Origin: Geobacter sp.
Lineage (GTDB): Bacteria > Desulfobacterota > Desulfuromonadia > Geobacterales > Pseudopelobacteraceae
Assembly (NCBI GenBank): GCA_003574895.1
Contig: PJFB01000009.1
Span: forward strand, 124,001 to 188,000
Length of the DNA stretch: 64,000 nucleotides
Direction of reading: 5' to 3'
The translations under genes were made by a program, and so were the position numbers. This document shows, one piece after another, positions 1 to 8,390 of this stretch. The notes beneath the pieces were generated by a model. That model worked only from the letters and a program-made list of their open reading frames with translations. It had not been told where the DNA came from and did no database searches. Position 1 is the first letter of the stretch. Each line of letters opens with the position of its first letter.

Positions 1-46
1 CTTTACCGTCAGGCTGCCGTTGCTTCCGGCAGAAACGCAGGGTTGA
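1..46 (+). CDS. Sensor histidine kinase, C-terminal end only (partial)
   Basis: The window opens inside a gene. Frame 2 reads FTVRLPLLPAETQG and stops at TGA 44-46. A phrase like FTVRLPL is the usual last beta strand of a histidine-kinase HATPase_c domain (compare the VIIRLP ending of the kinase at 3907-5217). The following response regulator starts 109 bases later on the same strand, so a kinase here would fit the signalling cluster. Only 14 residues are visible, so the family call rests on a short motif and context. Confidence 0.5.
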   Translation, partial: FTVRLPLLPAETQG

Positions 47-155
47 TTGCTTCGGACGTTATTTGTGTGATAATTCAAAATACAACCCATGGTTGCGGGC
101 TTTTTAATGGCCCGGACAGCCCGAAATCAATAGCACGTCGAAAGGAAGGTTTTTC

Positions 156-959
156 ATGGATTTCGGAGAAACAGTCAAGATTCTCTGCGTGGACGATGAG
201 AAGAATGTGCTTAGATCCCTGGAGAGGATATTTCTTGATGATGATTACGAAATACTGACCGCGACTTCCGGTGATGAGGGTTTGCTGCTGCTTGAGAACG
301 AAGGGCCGGTGCAGATAGTTATTTCCGATTACCGCATGCCGGTCATGGACGGGGTGGAATTTCTCAAGGCGGTCTACAAACGCTGGCCCGATACCGTGCG
401 TATTGTCCTGTCGGGCTATGCGGATGCTGCCGCGATCGTGGCCGCCATCAACGACGGCCATATCTACAAGTTCATTCCCAAGCCGTGGAACGACGATGAA
501 CTGCGGGTCACGATCATCAACTCGCTTGAGCGCTATTTTCTGCAGAAACGTAACCGCGAACTCATGGCCGAGCTTTCCAGCGCCAATGATGAGCTGGAGA
601 GGAAGGTGGAAAAACGGACCTACGAACTGGAACTGCGGAATCACGCCCTCACTTTTTCCCAGAGCGTGTTGAATGCGCTGCCTGTTGCGGTGATCGGTAT
701 CGACTCGGAGGGGATGATTGTTCAGGGCAGCCGTAGCGCCGTGCAGATATTTACCGGCATAGCCGGTGGACTGTTGGGCAGCGACCGTCACGATGCCCTG
801 CCGGCTGAATTCAACCACGCGATCGATGATCTGGCGGACAAGAAAGTGTCCCGGCTCACATGGCACCATAATGATGTCCGCTACGATGTGCGCATAAACA
901 CCTTGCACACCTTCGACCAGACCGGCGTGGTTATCACCATGATCGATATGATGTTATGA
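156..959 (+). CDS. Response regulator: receiver, coiled coil and PAS-like domain
   Basis: A 267-residue protein. Residues 7-125 form a receiver with the acidic pair in VDDE, phospho-acceptor Asp58 in the ISDYRMP motif and Lys109 in PKPWND. This receiver subtype ends in KPWNDDEL and is typical of RpfG-like regulators; the same signature recurs in the genes at 1903, 5221 and 7662. Residues 120-165 are a charged helix likely to form a coiled coil (ELERKVEKRTYELELR). Residues 170-265 resemble a PAS domain with no catalytic output. The ATG at 156 follows AAGGAAGG with good spacing. Its end overlaps the next gene by 4 bases (ATGA), so translation is probably coupled. A role as a signal relay is inferred; no DNA-binding domain is present. 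Confidence 0.85.
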   Translation: MDFGETVKILCVDDEKNVLRSLERIFLDDDYEILTATSGDEGLLLLENEGPVQIVISDYRMPVMDGVEFLKAVYKRWPDTVRIVLSGYADAAAIVAAINDGHIYKFIPKPWNDDELRVTIINSLERYFLQKRNRELMAELSSANDELERKVEKRTYELELRNHALTFSQSVLNALPVAVIGIDSEGMIVQGSRSAVQIFTGIAGGLLGSDRHDALPAEFNHAIDDLADKKVSRLTWHHNDVRYDVRINTLHTFDQTGVVITMIDMML

Positions 960-1906
960 ATACCGTCCTCTTCGTGGATGACGAACCCTTGATTCTCCGG
1001 GCTGCCGAGCGCACGGTACAGGAGAGCGGGCTTCGCGTGCTGACTGCCGAATCTGCGGAAGAGGCGTTGCAGATAATCGGACAAGAGGAGATTGCTCTGA
1101 TTGTGTCCGACAACCGGATGCCCGGGATGAGCGGCATCGAACTGTTGACGCAGGTCCGAACGATGTGCCCCGACACGGTGCGCGTCATGATGACCGCCTT
1201 TGCCGATCTGGAGACGGTCCTTGCCGCCATCAACAAGAGCGAGGCATTCCGTTTCGTGGTCAAGCCGTGGGTCAACGAAGACCTGCTTGCGGTGGTCAGG
1301 GAAGGAGTGGCGCGCTACCGGATCATCAGGGAGCTGCGCGATGGTGACGAAACCAGGTATCGCTCCATAGCGCAGACCATCGAACTCAAAGACCCCTACA
1401 CACGGGGGCATTGCGACCGTGTCGCGGAGTATGCCGTCCGTCTGGCGCAAACGCTAGGCCTTTCCGAAACCGTCATCAGGGACATCAAGTTCGGCAGTTG
1501 GCTGCATGACTGCGGCAAGATCGGCGTGCCCGAGGCGATCCTCAACTTCGAGGGGGGGCTGAAGATCGATCAATTCGAGCTTGTCAAGCAGCACCCGCTC
1601 TGGGGTAGCGAGGTGGCGCGCCAGGCCCGTATGTCGCAGACGGTCATCAACATCATTCTCCATCACCACGAACGATTCGACGGCAAGGGCTATCCGGCAG
1701 GCCTGAAGGGAGAAGAGATCCCGATCGAGGCTCGGATTGTGGCGATCAGTGATGTGCTGGATGCGCTCTTTTCCGACCGCCCTTATCGCAAGGCTTTCGA
1801 AGGCAAGCGAGTGCTGGACATCATGCGGGAAATGACCGGCACTTTTTTTGATCCCGTATTGATGGAGTTCTTTATTCCGATTGCAGAGAGGATCTGTATA
1901 ACATGA
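956..1906 (+). CDS. Response regulator with HD-GYP phosphodiesterase domain
   Basis: A 316-residue RpfG-type protein. The receiver spans residues 1-120, with the phosphorylatable Asp52 in SDNRMPGM and KPWVNEDL at its end. Residues 135-315 are an HD-GYP domain with HDCGK (His184, Asp185, Lys188), HHHER (236-240) and GKGYP (243-247), so all the hallmark metal-binding and GYP residues are present. HD-GYP domains hydrolyse cyclic di-GMP (and in Geobacter relatives also cyclic AMP-GMP), usually to linear products or GMP. The gene overlaps both neighbours by 4 bases, placing it firmly in the operon. Activity is inferred from intact motifs. Confidence 0.93.
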   Translation: MNTVLFVDDEPLILRAAERTVQESGLRVLTAESAEEALQIIGQEEIALIVSDNRMPGMSGIELLTQVRTMCPDTVRVMMTAFADLETVLAAINKSEAFRFVVKPWVNEDLLAVVREGVARYRIIRELRDGDETRYRSIAQTIELKDPYTRGHCDRVAEYAVRLAQTLGLSETVIRDIKFGSWLHDCGKIGVPEAILNFEGGLKIDQFELVKQHPLWGSEVARQARMSQTVINIILHHHERFDGKGYPAGLKGEEIPIEARIVAISDVLDALFSDRPYRKAFEGKRVLDIMREMTGTFFDPVLMEFFIPIAERICIT

Positions 1907-3216
1907 CCGAGAGCTGCCCCACCATAAAGGTACTTGCCGTCGACGATGAGGAAAATATCCTGCGTGCGCTCCAAAGGCTTCTCATGGAGGAAGAATTGGA
2001 ATTGCACACAGCCACCTCGGGTGAAGCGGGGCTGGCTGTTCTGCGAGAGCTTGCCGGCTTTGGGCTTATCATTTCTGATCAGCGCATGCCTGGCATGAAC
2101 GGATCGGAGTTTCTGGGCCGTTCGCGGGAGTTGGCGCCGGATGCGTTGCGTATCCTGCTGACCGGCTACTCTGACGTTTCCGCCACCATAGACGCTATCA
2201 ACAGGGGTGGGGCTTATCGTTACATAACCAAACCCTGGAACGACGAAGAATTGGTGCAAACCATTCGCGATGCCGTGCGCCAGTATTCCCTGATTGCGGA
2301 AAACCAGCGGTTGAATGAGGTCGTCCGTCAGCAGAACGAGGAGTTGAAAGAGTGGAACCAGAACCTCAAGGGGCGAGTTCTGGAGCAGACGACAGCTATT
2401 CGCCAGAAAAATGAAGAGTTGCATGGAGTTCTGCAGAAGGTGAAGGAAAATTATAACGCAATAATCGGCGCGTTCTCCGGCCTGGTGGAGTTGCAGAGCG
2501 GCAGCCGCCGGCAGCATTCCCGAAATGTGGCGGAACTTTCCGTAAATGCCGCCAGGGAGTTGGGGATCAAGGGTGACGATCTGGAAACTATCCGTATCGC
2601 CGCGCTGTTGCATGACATCGGGGAGATCGGGATTCCCGAACGCATCCTGATCATGCCGCCTGACACCATGAATGCCGAGGAACTGAGGGAGTATCAGCAG
2701 CATACCATCCGGGGGCAGATGGCGATTGACGCAATCGAGGATCTACGGCCGGTCGGGCTCCTTATACGCCATCATCACGAAAATTTCGATGGCCATGGTT
2801 TTCCCGATCATTTGTCCGGTGAAACCATTCCGCTCGGTTCCAGGATCATTGCTTTTGCAGACCATATCGACAAGGCTTCGGAAGCCTGTTCCGGAGATAT
2901 AGCGGGACAAGCTCTGGCCAGGGCCGGATTTGTTTTGGGGAGTCACCTTGACCCGTCTTTGAACGGAGTTTTCAGAAAAGTGACCAAATATACGTATTTC
3001 TCCATGAAGGACGAAAAAACGGAAATGATGGAAGTAGAGGTGGGCCTGAAGGACCTGCAGGAAGGGATGCTTCTTTCGCGGGACATCTACAGTGGCTCGG
3101 GCATATTGCTTCTCAGCAAGGGGTGCGTCCTCGACAAAATCAAGCTGACGGCCATCAAGCGCAATTACCAGCTCGATGCCCCGTCCCACGATGTCTTTGT
3201 CATGGTAAAACGATGA
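1903..3216 (+). CDS. Response regulator with divergent HD-GYP-like domain
   Basis: A 437-residue protein. Residues 8-125 form a receiver (Asp59 in SDQRMPGM, TKPWNDEEL). A long coiled-coil helix covers about 130-185. Residues 190-330 resemble HD-GYP but differ at key places: HDIGE replaces HDxGK (His237, Asp238, Glu241), and GHGFP replaces GxGYP at 297-301. HHHEN is kept at 290-294. A further 100 residues at the C terminus (about 340-437) have no family I recognise. Substitutions of this kind are seen in HD-GYP proteins that bind rather than cut nucleotides, but that is inference. The ATG overlaps the previous gene by 4 bases. Confidence 0.85.
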   Translation: MTESCPTIKVLAVDDEENILRALQRLLMEEELELHTATSGEAGLAVLRELAGFGLIISDQRMPGMNGSEFLGRSRELAPDALRILLTGYSDVSATIDAINRGGAYRYITKPWNDEELVQTIRDAVRQYSLIAENQRLNEVVRQQNEELKEWNQNLKGRVLEQTTAIRQKNEELHGVLQKVKENYNAIIGAFSGLVELQSGSRRQHSRNVAELSVNAARELGIKGDDLETIRIAALLHDIGEIGIPERILIMPPDTMNAEELREYQQHTIRGQMAIDAIEDLRPVGLLIRHHHENFDGHGFPDHLSGETIPLGSRIIAFADHIDKASEACSGDIAGQALARAGFVLGSHLDPSLNGVFRKVTKYTYFSMKDEKTEMMEVEVGLKDLQEGMLLSRDIYSGSGILLLSKGCVLDKIKLTAIKRNYQLDAPSHDVFVMVKR

Positions 3217-3241
3217 CTCGGGAGCACAAGGCGCAAAGCCG

Positions 3242-3904
3242 ATGATCGAATTCGACGAACAGAACAAAAGGCTCGTGCTCAAGCTGGTTTATTACGGTCC
3301 GGCCTTGTCGGGCAAAACCACCAACCTGCTCTGTCTGCACGACCGGCTCTTGCATGAAGGGCGCGGCGAGCTGATGATGCTCGACACCACCGACGATCGC
3401 ACCATCTACTTCGATCTGCTCCCTTTCTTCTACGTAGCGCCCAGCGGGTTCAAGATCAAGCTCAAGGTCTACACCGTGCCGGGACAGGTCCGCCACGACG
3501 CCACCCGCAAGGCGGTTTTGCAACGAGCGGACGGCGTGGTTTTCGTGGCCGATTCCCAGGCCGCGCAGATGAACAATAATTTTGAAAGCTTCGATAATCT
3601 GGAAAAGAACATCGCCCTTGTCGGCCTGAGCTTTGACAGGGTGCCGCTGGTCATCCAGTTCAACAAGCGCGATCTGAAGGGGATTATTCCGGAGGATGAG
3701 TTGCGCGAGACCTGGGGACCGACCGGCCTTCCGGTGATCATGGCCTCGGCCCTCCAGGGGTGGGGCGTTGTCGAGACTTTCCGTGACGTGGTGGAGCGGA
3801 CCTTCGATGCGGCAGACTTGCGTTTGGGGCTACAATCGCGCTTTGGAGTGGACAGGGGCGATTTCGTCGCCACAATCATGAGGATCGGACAGGAGGATCA
3901 ATAA
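3242..3904 (+). CDS. MglA-like small Ras-superfamily GTPase
   Basis: A 220-residue GTPase. The P-loop is GPALSGKTT near residues 19-27, the switch II region is VPGQVRHDATRK, and the guanine-specificity motif is NKRDL; the order matches bacterial MglA/Arf-like proteins. MglA proteins set cell polarity and place motility machines such as type IV pili in Myxococcus. Here the gene sits between HD-GYP response regulators and a histidine kinase, with a receiver-PilB fusion downstream, so a role in pole selection or pilus control is a reasonable inference. The ATG at 3242 lies 25 bases after the preceding stop. No MglB (Roadblock) gene is visible in the cluster, which is unusual. Confidence 0.88.
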   Translation: MIEFDEQNKRLVLKLVYYGPALSGKTTNLLCLHDRLLHEGRGELMMLDTTDDRTIYFDLLPFFYVAPSGFKIKLKVYTVPGQVRHDATRKAVLQRADGVVFVADSQAAQMNNNFESFDNLEKNIALVGLSFDRVPLVIQFNKRDLKGIIPEDELRETWGPTGLPVIMASALQGWGVVETFRDVVERTFDAADLRLGLQSRFGVDRGDFVATIMRIGQEDQ

Positions 3905-3906
3905 CC

Positions 3907-5217
3907 GTGACCCCGGATGATCAAACACCACACCTGACCTTTCTTGTGGGCGAAGAGAAACGTCTGGCGGAGATCATCAGCCGCGCCGAGATCGAGCCGC
4001 TACTGCGCAGTGCCCTGGCGGCCGGCTTCAGCCGGGCCTCGGTGCTCGACGATCACAATCTTCCCATATGTGCCCTGGGCGACCAACCTATGCTTCTGGC
4101 GCCGGTGATCCCTGAGATCGGTCACGCGCTTTACGTTGAAGGGGAGCCATGCGGCAGGCTGGTCCTTGAGGTCGCCGAAATCTCTTCCCATTATCAGGCC
4201 GTGGCACTGGTCATCCGCGACGCACTGCAACTCACGGTCAACAACAACCTCAAACGCATGCTGACCACCGAGGTGCACACCAGCATTGTTCAGGAATCTT
4301 ACGAGCAGTTGGTGATCAGCAACCGCAGTCTGGCCGAATCCGAGTCCCGTTACCGCGAGTTGGCCCTGGACCTGGAGCGTCAGGTGGAAAAACGCACCGC
4401 GGAACTGAAAACCGCGTACGCCCACATGCTCCAGCAGGAAAAACTGGCCTCGGTCGGCCAGCTGGCCGCCGGCATGGCCCACGAGATTAACAACCCCAAC
4501 GGTTTTGTCCTCAGCAACTTGAATACCTTCAGGAAATATATCACCCGCTTCCGGGAAATGCTGGAATTCTACAATCTGCTGACCACCCGCGACATATCGC
4601 TTGAAAACCTGCGCCGACTGAGCAAGGAGCGCTGGAAGGAACTGAAACTGGACTTTATTTTCCTGGATGCCGAGGAACTGCTCAAGCAATCCATGGAAGG
4701 GGCCGAGCGGATCAAGAAGATCGTGGCCGACCTGAAAAGTTTTGCGCATATCGATGAGGCGCCCGACGCCGATGTGGACCTGAATGTGGAGCTTGAACGA
4801 ACCCTGAGTGTACTGGCGCCGAGCATGCCGGCTGATGCCGCGGTGGAGCGCTGCCTGGCGCCGTTGCCGCGAATCAGCTGCAATCCGGGCCTGATCTGCC
4901 AGGCCTTGATGAATATCATCCAGAACAGCCTGTCATCCCGCGAAACAGGGCTTTGCCTGCGCTTGGCCACCGCTCTCGAAGGAGGTTCGGTCGTCGTCAC
5001 CATTTGGGACAATGGCTGCGGCATCCCTCCTGAGCATCTGGGTCGTGTGTTCGACCCCTTTTTTACCACGCAGGATGTGGGCAAGGGCACCGGCATGGGG
5101 CTTACGGTTGCCCGGGAGATCATCATGTCCTATGGTGGAACCATTGCAATCGATTCCAGGGAGGGTGCCGGCACAACGGTCATCATTCGTCTTCCCCAGG
5201 AAAGCGGAGGTCGGTAA
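3907..5217 (+). CDS. Sensor histidine kinase, soluble
   Basis: A 436-residue kinase starting at GTG 3907, two bases after the GTPase stop. Residues 1-125 are an unassigned sensory region, 130-178 a coiled coil (VEKRTAELKTAYAHMLQQEK), and 180-250 a HisKA dimerisation domain with the phospho-accepting His192 in AAGMAHEINNP. The HATPase domain shows the N-box (NIIQNSL), G1 (DNGCGIPPEHLG), F-box (FDPFF) and G2 (GKGTGMGL). No membrane segment is seen, so it should act in the cytoplasm. It probably phosphorylates several of the surrounding receivers, which is inferred from the gene order. It ends three bases before the next gene. Confidence 0.92.
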   Translation: MTPDDQTPHLTFLVGEEKRLAEIISRAEIEPLLRSALAAGFSRASVLDDHNLPICALGDQPMLLAPVIPEIGHALYVEGEPCGRLVLEVAEISSHYQAVALVIRDALQLTVNNNLKRMLTTEVHTSIVQESYEQLVISNRSLAESESRYRELALDLERQVEKRTAELKTAYAHMLQQEKLASVGQLAAGMAHEINNPNGFVLSNLNTFRKYITRFREMLEFYNLLTTRDISLENLRRLSKERWKELKLDFIFLDAEELLKQSMEGAERIKKIVADLKSFAHIDEAPDADVDLNVELERTLSVLAPSMPADAAVERCLAPLPRISCNPGLICQALMNIIQNSLSSRETGLCLRLATALEGGSVVVTIWDNGCGIPPEHLGRVFDPFFTTQDVGKGTGMGLTVAREIIMSYGGTIAIDSREGAGTTVIIRLPQESGGR

Positions 5218-5220
5218 CGA

Positions 5221-7644
5221 ATGTCGAAGTACGCGGAACTTTTCAGAAATGTCGGCAAGACGCAGGGGCTGGCAGATGGTCCCTCTGATGCGCAGGACGT
5301 CGAGCTGCCGCCGAACGATGAGTCGTTTACCCTCATGTTTGTTGACGACGAAGACAATGTGCTCAACTCGTTACGCCGCATCTTCATGGATGAGAACTAC
5401 ACCATTCTGACGGCCAATTCCGCAGCCAAGGCGCTGGAAATAATGGAGAACCGCCCGGTCAATCTTGTCATCAGCGACCATCGCATGCCCGGTATCACCG
5501 GCGCGGAACTGCTCAAGGCCATACGGGAAAAATATCCGGAAACGATCCGGATCATGCTGACCGGTTTTGCCGATGTCAATTCCATCATGGGGGCGGTCAA
5601 GGACGGCGCGGTCTACAAGTTCATCACCAAGCCCTGGAACGATGAGGATCTGCGCCTGACGGTCAGCCTGGCCCTGCAGCAGTACGTGCTGATGCAGGAA
5701 AACCGGAAATTGAAGGATATCGCCCGCCAGCAGCAGACCAAGATCAAGAGCTACACCGGTCTCTTTGATGAAAACCGTGGGATGATGGGAGATATTCTGG
5801 TCAAGGCCGGTTTGATTGGCAAGGAAGAGCTGGAAATCGCCCACCGCCAGAAGGAGGCGGACGAGTTTTTGAGCGATTTCCTGGTAAGGACCGGCATGGT
5901 GACCGAATCCAAGATCATTGCCGCCATGCAGAAAAGCCTGAATTGCGAATTCGTCGATCTGCGCGAGGTGAATATCCCGCAGAACGTGGCCCGATGCCTG
6001 CCCCACGAATTATGCGAGAAAAGCCGGCTCATTCCGGTGCGACTGGAGGGGAACCAGCTCACCGCGGCCATGGCCGATCCCTCCGACATTCTCAAGTGCG
6101 ACAATATCGCCAGGGTAACCGGACTCAAGGTCGTGGCGCTCCTGGCATCATCCGCGCAAATCCTTGAAAAGCTGGCACAGGTCTATGGAGTGGGCGAGGA
6201 TATAGCGTTTGACGACATCAGCGAGATCGAGCCGCTGGACGAGATCGACATCGTTCTGGACGAGGACGAGAAAGAGGTCAGCGTCGAGGAACTGCTCGGC
6301 TCATCCAAGGTGCCGCCGGTCATCCGGATCGTCAACGCTGTCATCTCCGAGGCCATCCGTTACGGAGCCAGCGATATCCATATCGAGGCCAAGACCAAGT
6401 ACACCGTGATCCGTTACCGCATCGACGGCATGCTGCACACCAAGATCCGCATCCCGGCGGACATGCATGCCGCCGTGATTTCCCGTCTCAAGATACTTGC
6501 CAAGATGGATATTTCCGAACGCCGCCGCCCCCAGGACGGCCGTATCACGGTCAAGGCCGGGACCCGTATCGTCGATATGCGCGTCTCATCGCTTCCCACC
6601 ATCAACGGTGAAAAGGTGGTCATGCGAATCCTGGATAAGAGCGCCGCCATAAAACGGCTTGAAGATCTGGGGGTTCTGGAGGCTGATCAGAAAAAGGTCA
6701 CTCTTATCTGCAAAAAACCGCAGGGAGTGATCATCGCCACCGGTCCGACCGGCAGCGGCAAGACCACCATGCTCTATTCGCTGCTCTCGGCCATGATGAA
6801 CCCCAACAAGAACTTTGAAACCATCGAGGAGCCGGTCGAATACTTCCTGGAAGAGGCCAACCAGGTTTCGGTCCACGAAAAGATCGGCCTCTCCTTTGCC
6901 CAGATCCTGAGAGCCACCCTGCGCCAGGATCCGGATGTGATCCTGGTGGGGGAAATACGCGACTACGAGACGGCAGACGTGGCCTTCAAGGCGGCCCTGA
7001 CCGGTCATATGGTGCTCACCACCCTGCACACCAACAGTTCCGTGGCCTCCATCACCCGGCTGATCGACATGGGAATCAAGCCGTATATCATCGGCTCGGC
7101 CCTGGAAGGTGTCGTGGCCCAGCGTCTGGTCCGCAAGATCTGCGAGGGTTGCCGCGCAGCCGTTGCACCGGATCTTGATCTGCTGGAGCTTCTCGGATTG
7201 CCCGCCGATTTTTTCAGCGGCGAGATCTTTAAAGGGCAAGGGTGCCCACGATGTAACAACACTGGATATCAGGGGCGGCTGGGCGTCTACGAGTTTTTTG
7301 TCATGACCGACGATTTTCGCCAGATGATCAGCACCAACTACAAGGAATCCGAGATCCTGGCGGCTGCACGGGCAAATGGGATGCGGGTACTTCTCGATGA
7401 TGGCCTGGACAAGGTGCGCCTCGGCCTGACCACGCTTGAAGAGTTGGTGCGGGTCATCGGGCCGACCGTGCGCTCCGAACGCAGCTGCGAGCATTGTGGC
7501 CGGAACATCGACTCAAAATTCGTCTTTTGCCCCCACTGCGGATCGTTCCATCACAATTGCTGCATTGCCTGCCGGCTGCCCCTTGAGGAGGAGTGGGCCG
7601 TATGCCCATTCTGTGGCACAACGCGCGGGATTGCAGGCGAATAG
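5221..7644 (+). CDS. Receiver-PilB/GspE ATPase fusion with C-terminal zinc ribbons
   Basis: An 807-residue fusion. Residues 36-155 are a receiver with ISDHRMPG and TKPWNDEDL. About 180-330 is a GspE N-terminal (MshEN-like) domain. About 375-720 is a type II secretion/type IV pilus ATPase with Walker A GPTGSGKTT near 508-516, Walker B DPDVILVGEIRD near 571-582 and the CxxC pair of PilB-type enzymes (ICEGC, GCPRC). The last 50 residues (757-805) add zinc ribbons: CEHCGR, CPHCGS, CCIACR and CPFCGT. Classical PilB has neither a receiver nor this tail. The enzyme probably couples phosphorelay input to pilus or secretion motor activity. Neighbours include a MglA-like GTPase. No pilin or PilC gene is in the cluster. 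Confidence 0.9.
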   Translation: MSKYAELFRNVGKTQGLADGPSDAQDVELPPNDESFTLMFVDDEDNVLNSLRRIFMDENYTILTANSAAKALEIMENRPVNLVISDHRMPGITGAELLKAIREKYPETIRIMLTGFADVNSIMGAVKDGAVYKFITKPWNDEDLRLTVSLALQQYVLMQENRKLKDIARQQQTKIKSYTGLFDENRGMMGDILVKAGLIGKEELEIAHRQKEADEFLSDFLVRTGMVTESKIIAAMQKSLNCEFVDLREVNIPQNVARCLPHELCEKSRLIPVRLEGNQLTAAMADPSDILKCDNIARVTGLKVVALLASSAQILEKLAQVYGVGEDIAFDDISEIEPLDEIDIVLDEDEKEVSVEELLGSSKVPPVIRIVNAVISEAIRYGASDIHIEAKTKYTVIRYRIDGMLHTKIRIPADMHAAVISRLKILAKMDISERRRPQDGRITVKAGTRIVDMRVSSLPTINGEKVVMRILDKSAAIKRLEDLGVLEADQKKVTLICKKPQGVIIATGPTGSGKTTMLYSLLSAMMNPNKNFETIEEPVEYFLEEANQVSVHEKIGLSFAQILRATLRQDPDVILVGEIRDYETADVAFKAALTGHMVLTTLHTNSSVASITRLIDMGIKPYIIGSALEGVVAQRLVRKICEGCRAAVAPDLDLLELLGLPADFFSGEIFKGQGCPRCNNTGYQGRLGVYEFFVMTDDFRQMISTNYKESEILAAARANGMRVLLDDGLDKVRLGLTTLEELVRVIGPTVRSERSCEHCGRNIDSKFVFCPHCGSFHHNCCIACRLPLEEEWAVCPFCGTTRGIAGE

Positions 7645-7661
7645 CCGACAAGGAGAAAGCT

Positions 7662-8237
7662 ATGACAAGCAGGATACTGTTGGTCGATGACGAGGCAAAT
7701 GTCCTGGCGGCGTTGAACCGGGCATTGTTCGAGGAACCCTATGAGATCCGGACCGCTACCAGCGGCGAACAGGCTCTGGAGATCATGCGGAGCTGCGGTT
7801 TTAAGGCGGTCATATCCGATGAGCGCATGATCGGCATGCAGGGTTCGGAATTCCTCGCGCAGGTCAAGGAGCTCTATCCGGAAACGGTTCGCATCCTGCT
7901 CACCGGCCATGCCACGCTGGAAGCCGCCATGAAGGCGGTCAACCAGGGTGAGATCTATCGTTTTTTCACCAAGCCGTGGAACGATACCGAGATCAAATTT
8001 GCCGTCCGTTCAGCCATCGAGAAATACGACCTTGAGGATGAAAACCGCAGGCTCTTGAGCACGGTCAAGCGGCAGTCACTGGAGATGAAGGTCCTTGAAC
8101 GCCGTTTTCCCGGTATCAGCCGGGTTGAAAAGGACAGTCAGGGGAACTTTGTGCTGGATGACATGCCGGAGGAGGAAATTATGTGCATGATGCATGTGTG
8201 CGAAAAGGAATTGGACCAGGTTCTGGAGCGGAAATAA
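7662..8237 (+). CDS. Response regulator, receiver plus short C-terminal extension
   Basis: A 191-residue protein. The ATG at 7662 is preferred over the upstream in-frame ATG at 7593 because AAGGAG lies eight bases before it and the receiver begins directly (MTSRILLVDDE). Asp53 in ISDERMIGM is the expected phospho-acceptor; the usual Pro after the Met is Ile here. The receiver ends at TKPWNDTEI near residue 110. A helix and a 40-residue acidic tail follow (PEEEIMCMMHV), with no recognised output domain. It is the last gene before the terminator at 8353-8389, so it probably closes the signalling operon. Confidence 0.9.
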   Translation: MTSRILLVDDEANVLAALNRALFEEPYEIRTATSGEQALEIMRSCGFKAVISDERMIGMQGSEFLAQVKELYPETVRILLTGHATLEAAMKAVNQGEIYRFFTKPWNDTEIKFAVRSAIEKYDLEDENRRLLSTVKRQSLEMKVLERRFPGISRVEKDSQGNFVLDDMPEEEIMCMMHVCEKELDQVLERK

Positions 8238-8263
8238 GTAATTGAAGTCGTTCAACGGAGGGC

Positions 8264-8336
8264 CCTTGGCGTAACAGGCTTTCGCTACGGGCACCGGTCA
8301 TCTCCGGCATTCAGCGCGCCAAGGAGTTTTGGTGCC
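8264..8336 (+). ncRNA. Possible pseudoknotted RNA structure in the 3' region of the signalling operon
   Basis: Two perfect helices interleave. CCTTGGCG (8264-8271) pairs with CGCCAAGG (8317-8324), and GGCACC (8290-8295) pairs with GGTGCC (8331-8336). The 5' arm of the second helix lies inside the loop of the first, which is the topology of a pseudoknot. A terminator follows at 8353. The element could belong to the operon transcript or, on the other strand, to the end of the yciH transcript. No known RNA family is recognised, and mutually exclusive helices are equally possible. Confidence 0.3.
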
Positions 8337-8352
8337 ATAGATCACTAAGGGT

Positions 8353-8389
8353 AGGGCGAAGCAGGTTGGCTGCTCCGCCCTCTTTTTTT
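8353..8389 (+). terminator. Rho-independent terminator of the signalling operon
   Basis: AGGGCGAAGCA pairs with TGCTCCGCCCT with a single mismatch around a short loop, followed by a run of T residues (8382-8388). It lies 115 bases after the last regulator and directly before the convergent yciH stop. The T-run is on the plus strand only. Confidence 0.85.
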
Positions 8390-8390
8390 A

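Noticed and set aside
43-258. 71-residue plus-strand frame at the window start
   Set aside because: It overlaps the start of the receiver gene in another frame, lacks a ribosome site and has no protein-like pattern. The upstream DNA is better explained by the tail of a histidine kinase ending at 46.
75-908. Long minus-strand frame opposite the first response regulator
   Set aside because: Long antisense frames occur across all the GC-rich receiver genes here. This one has no family motif and no start signal.
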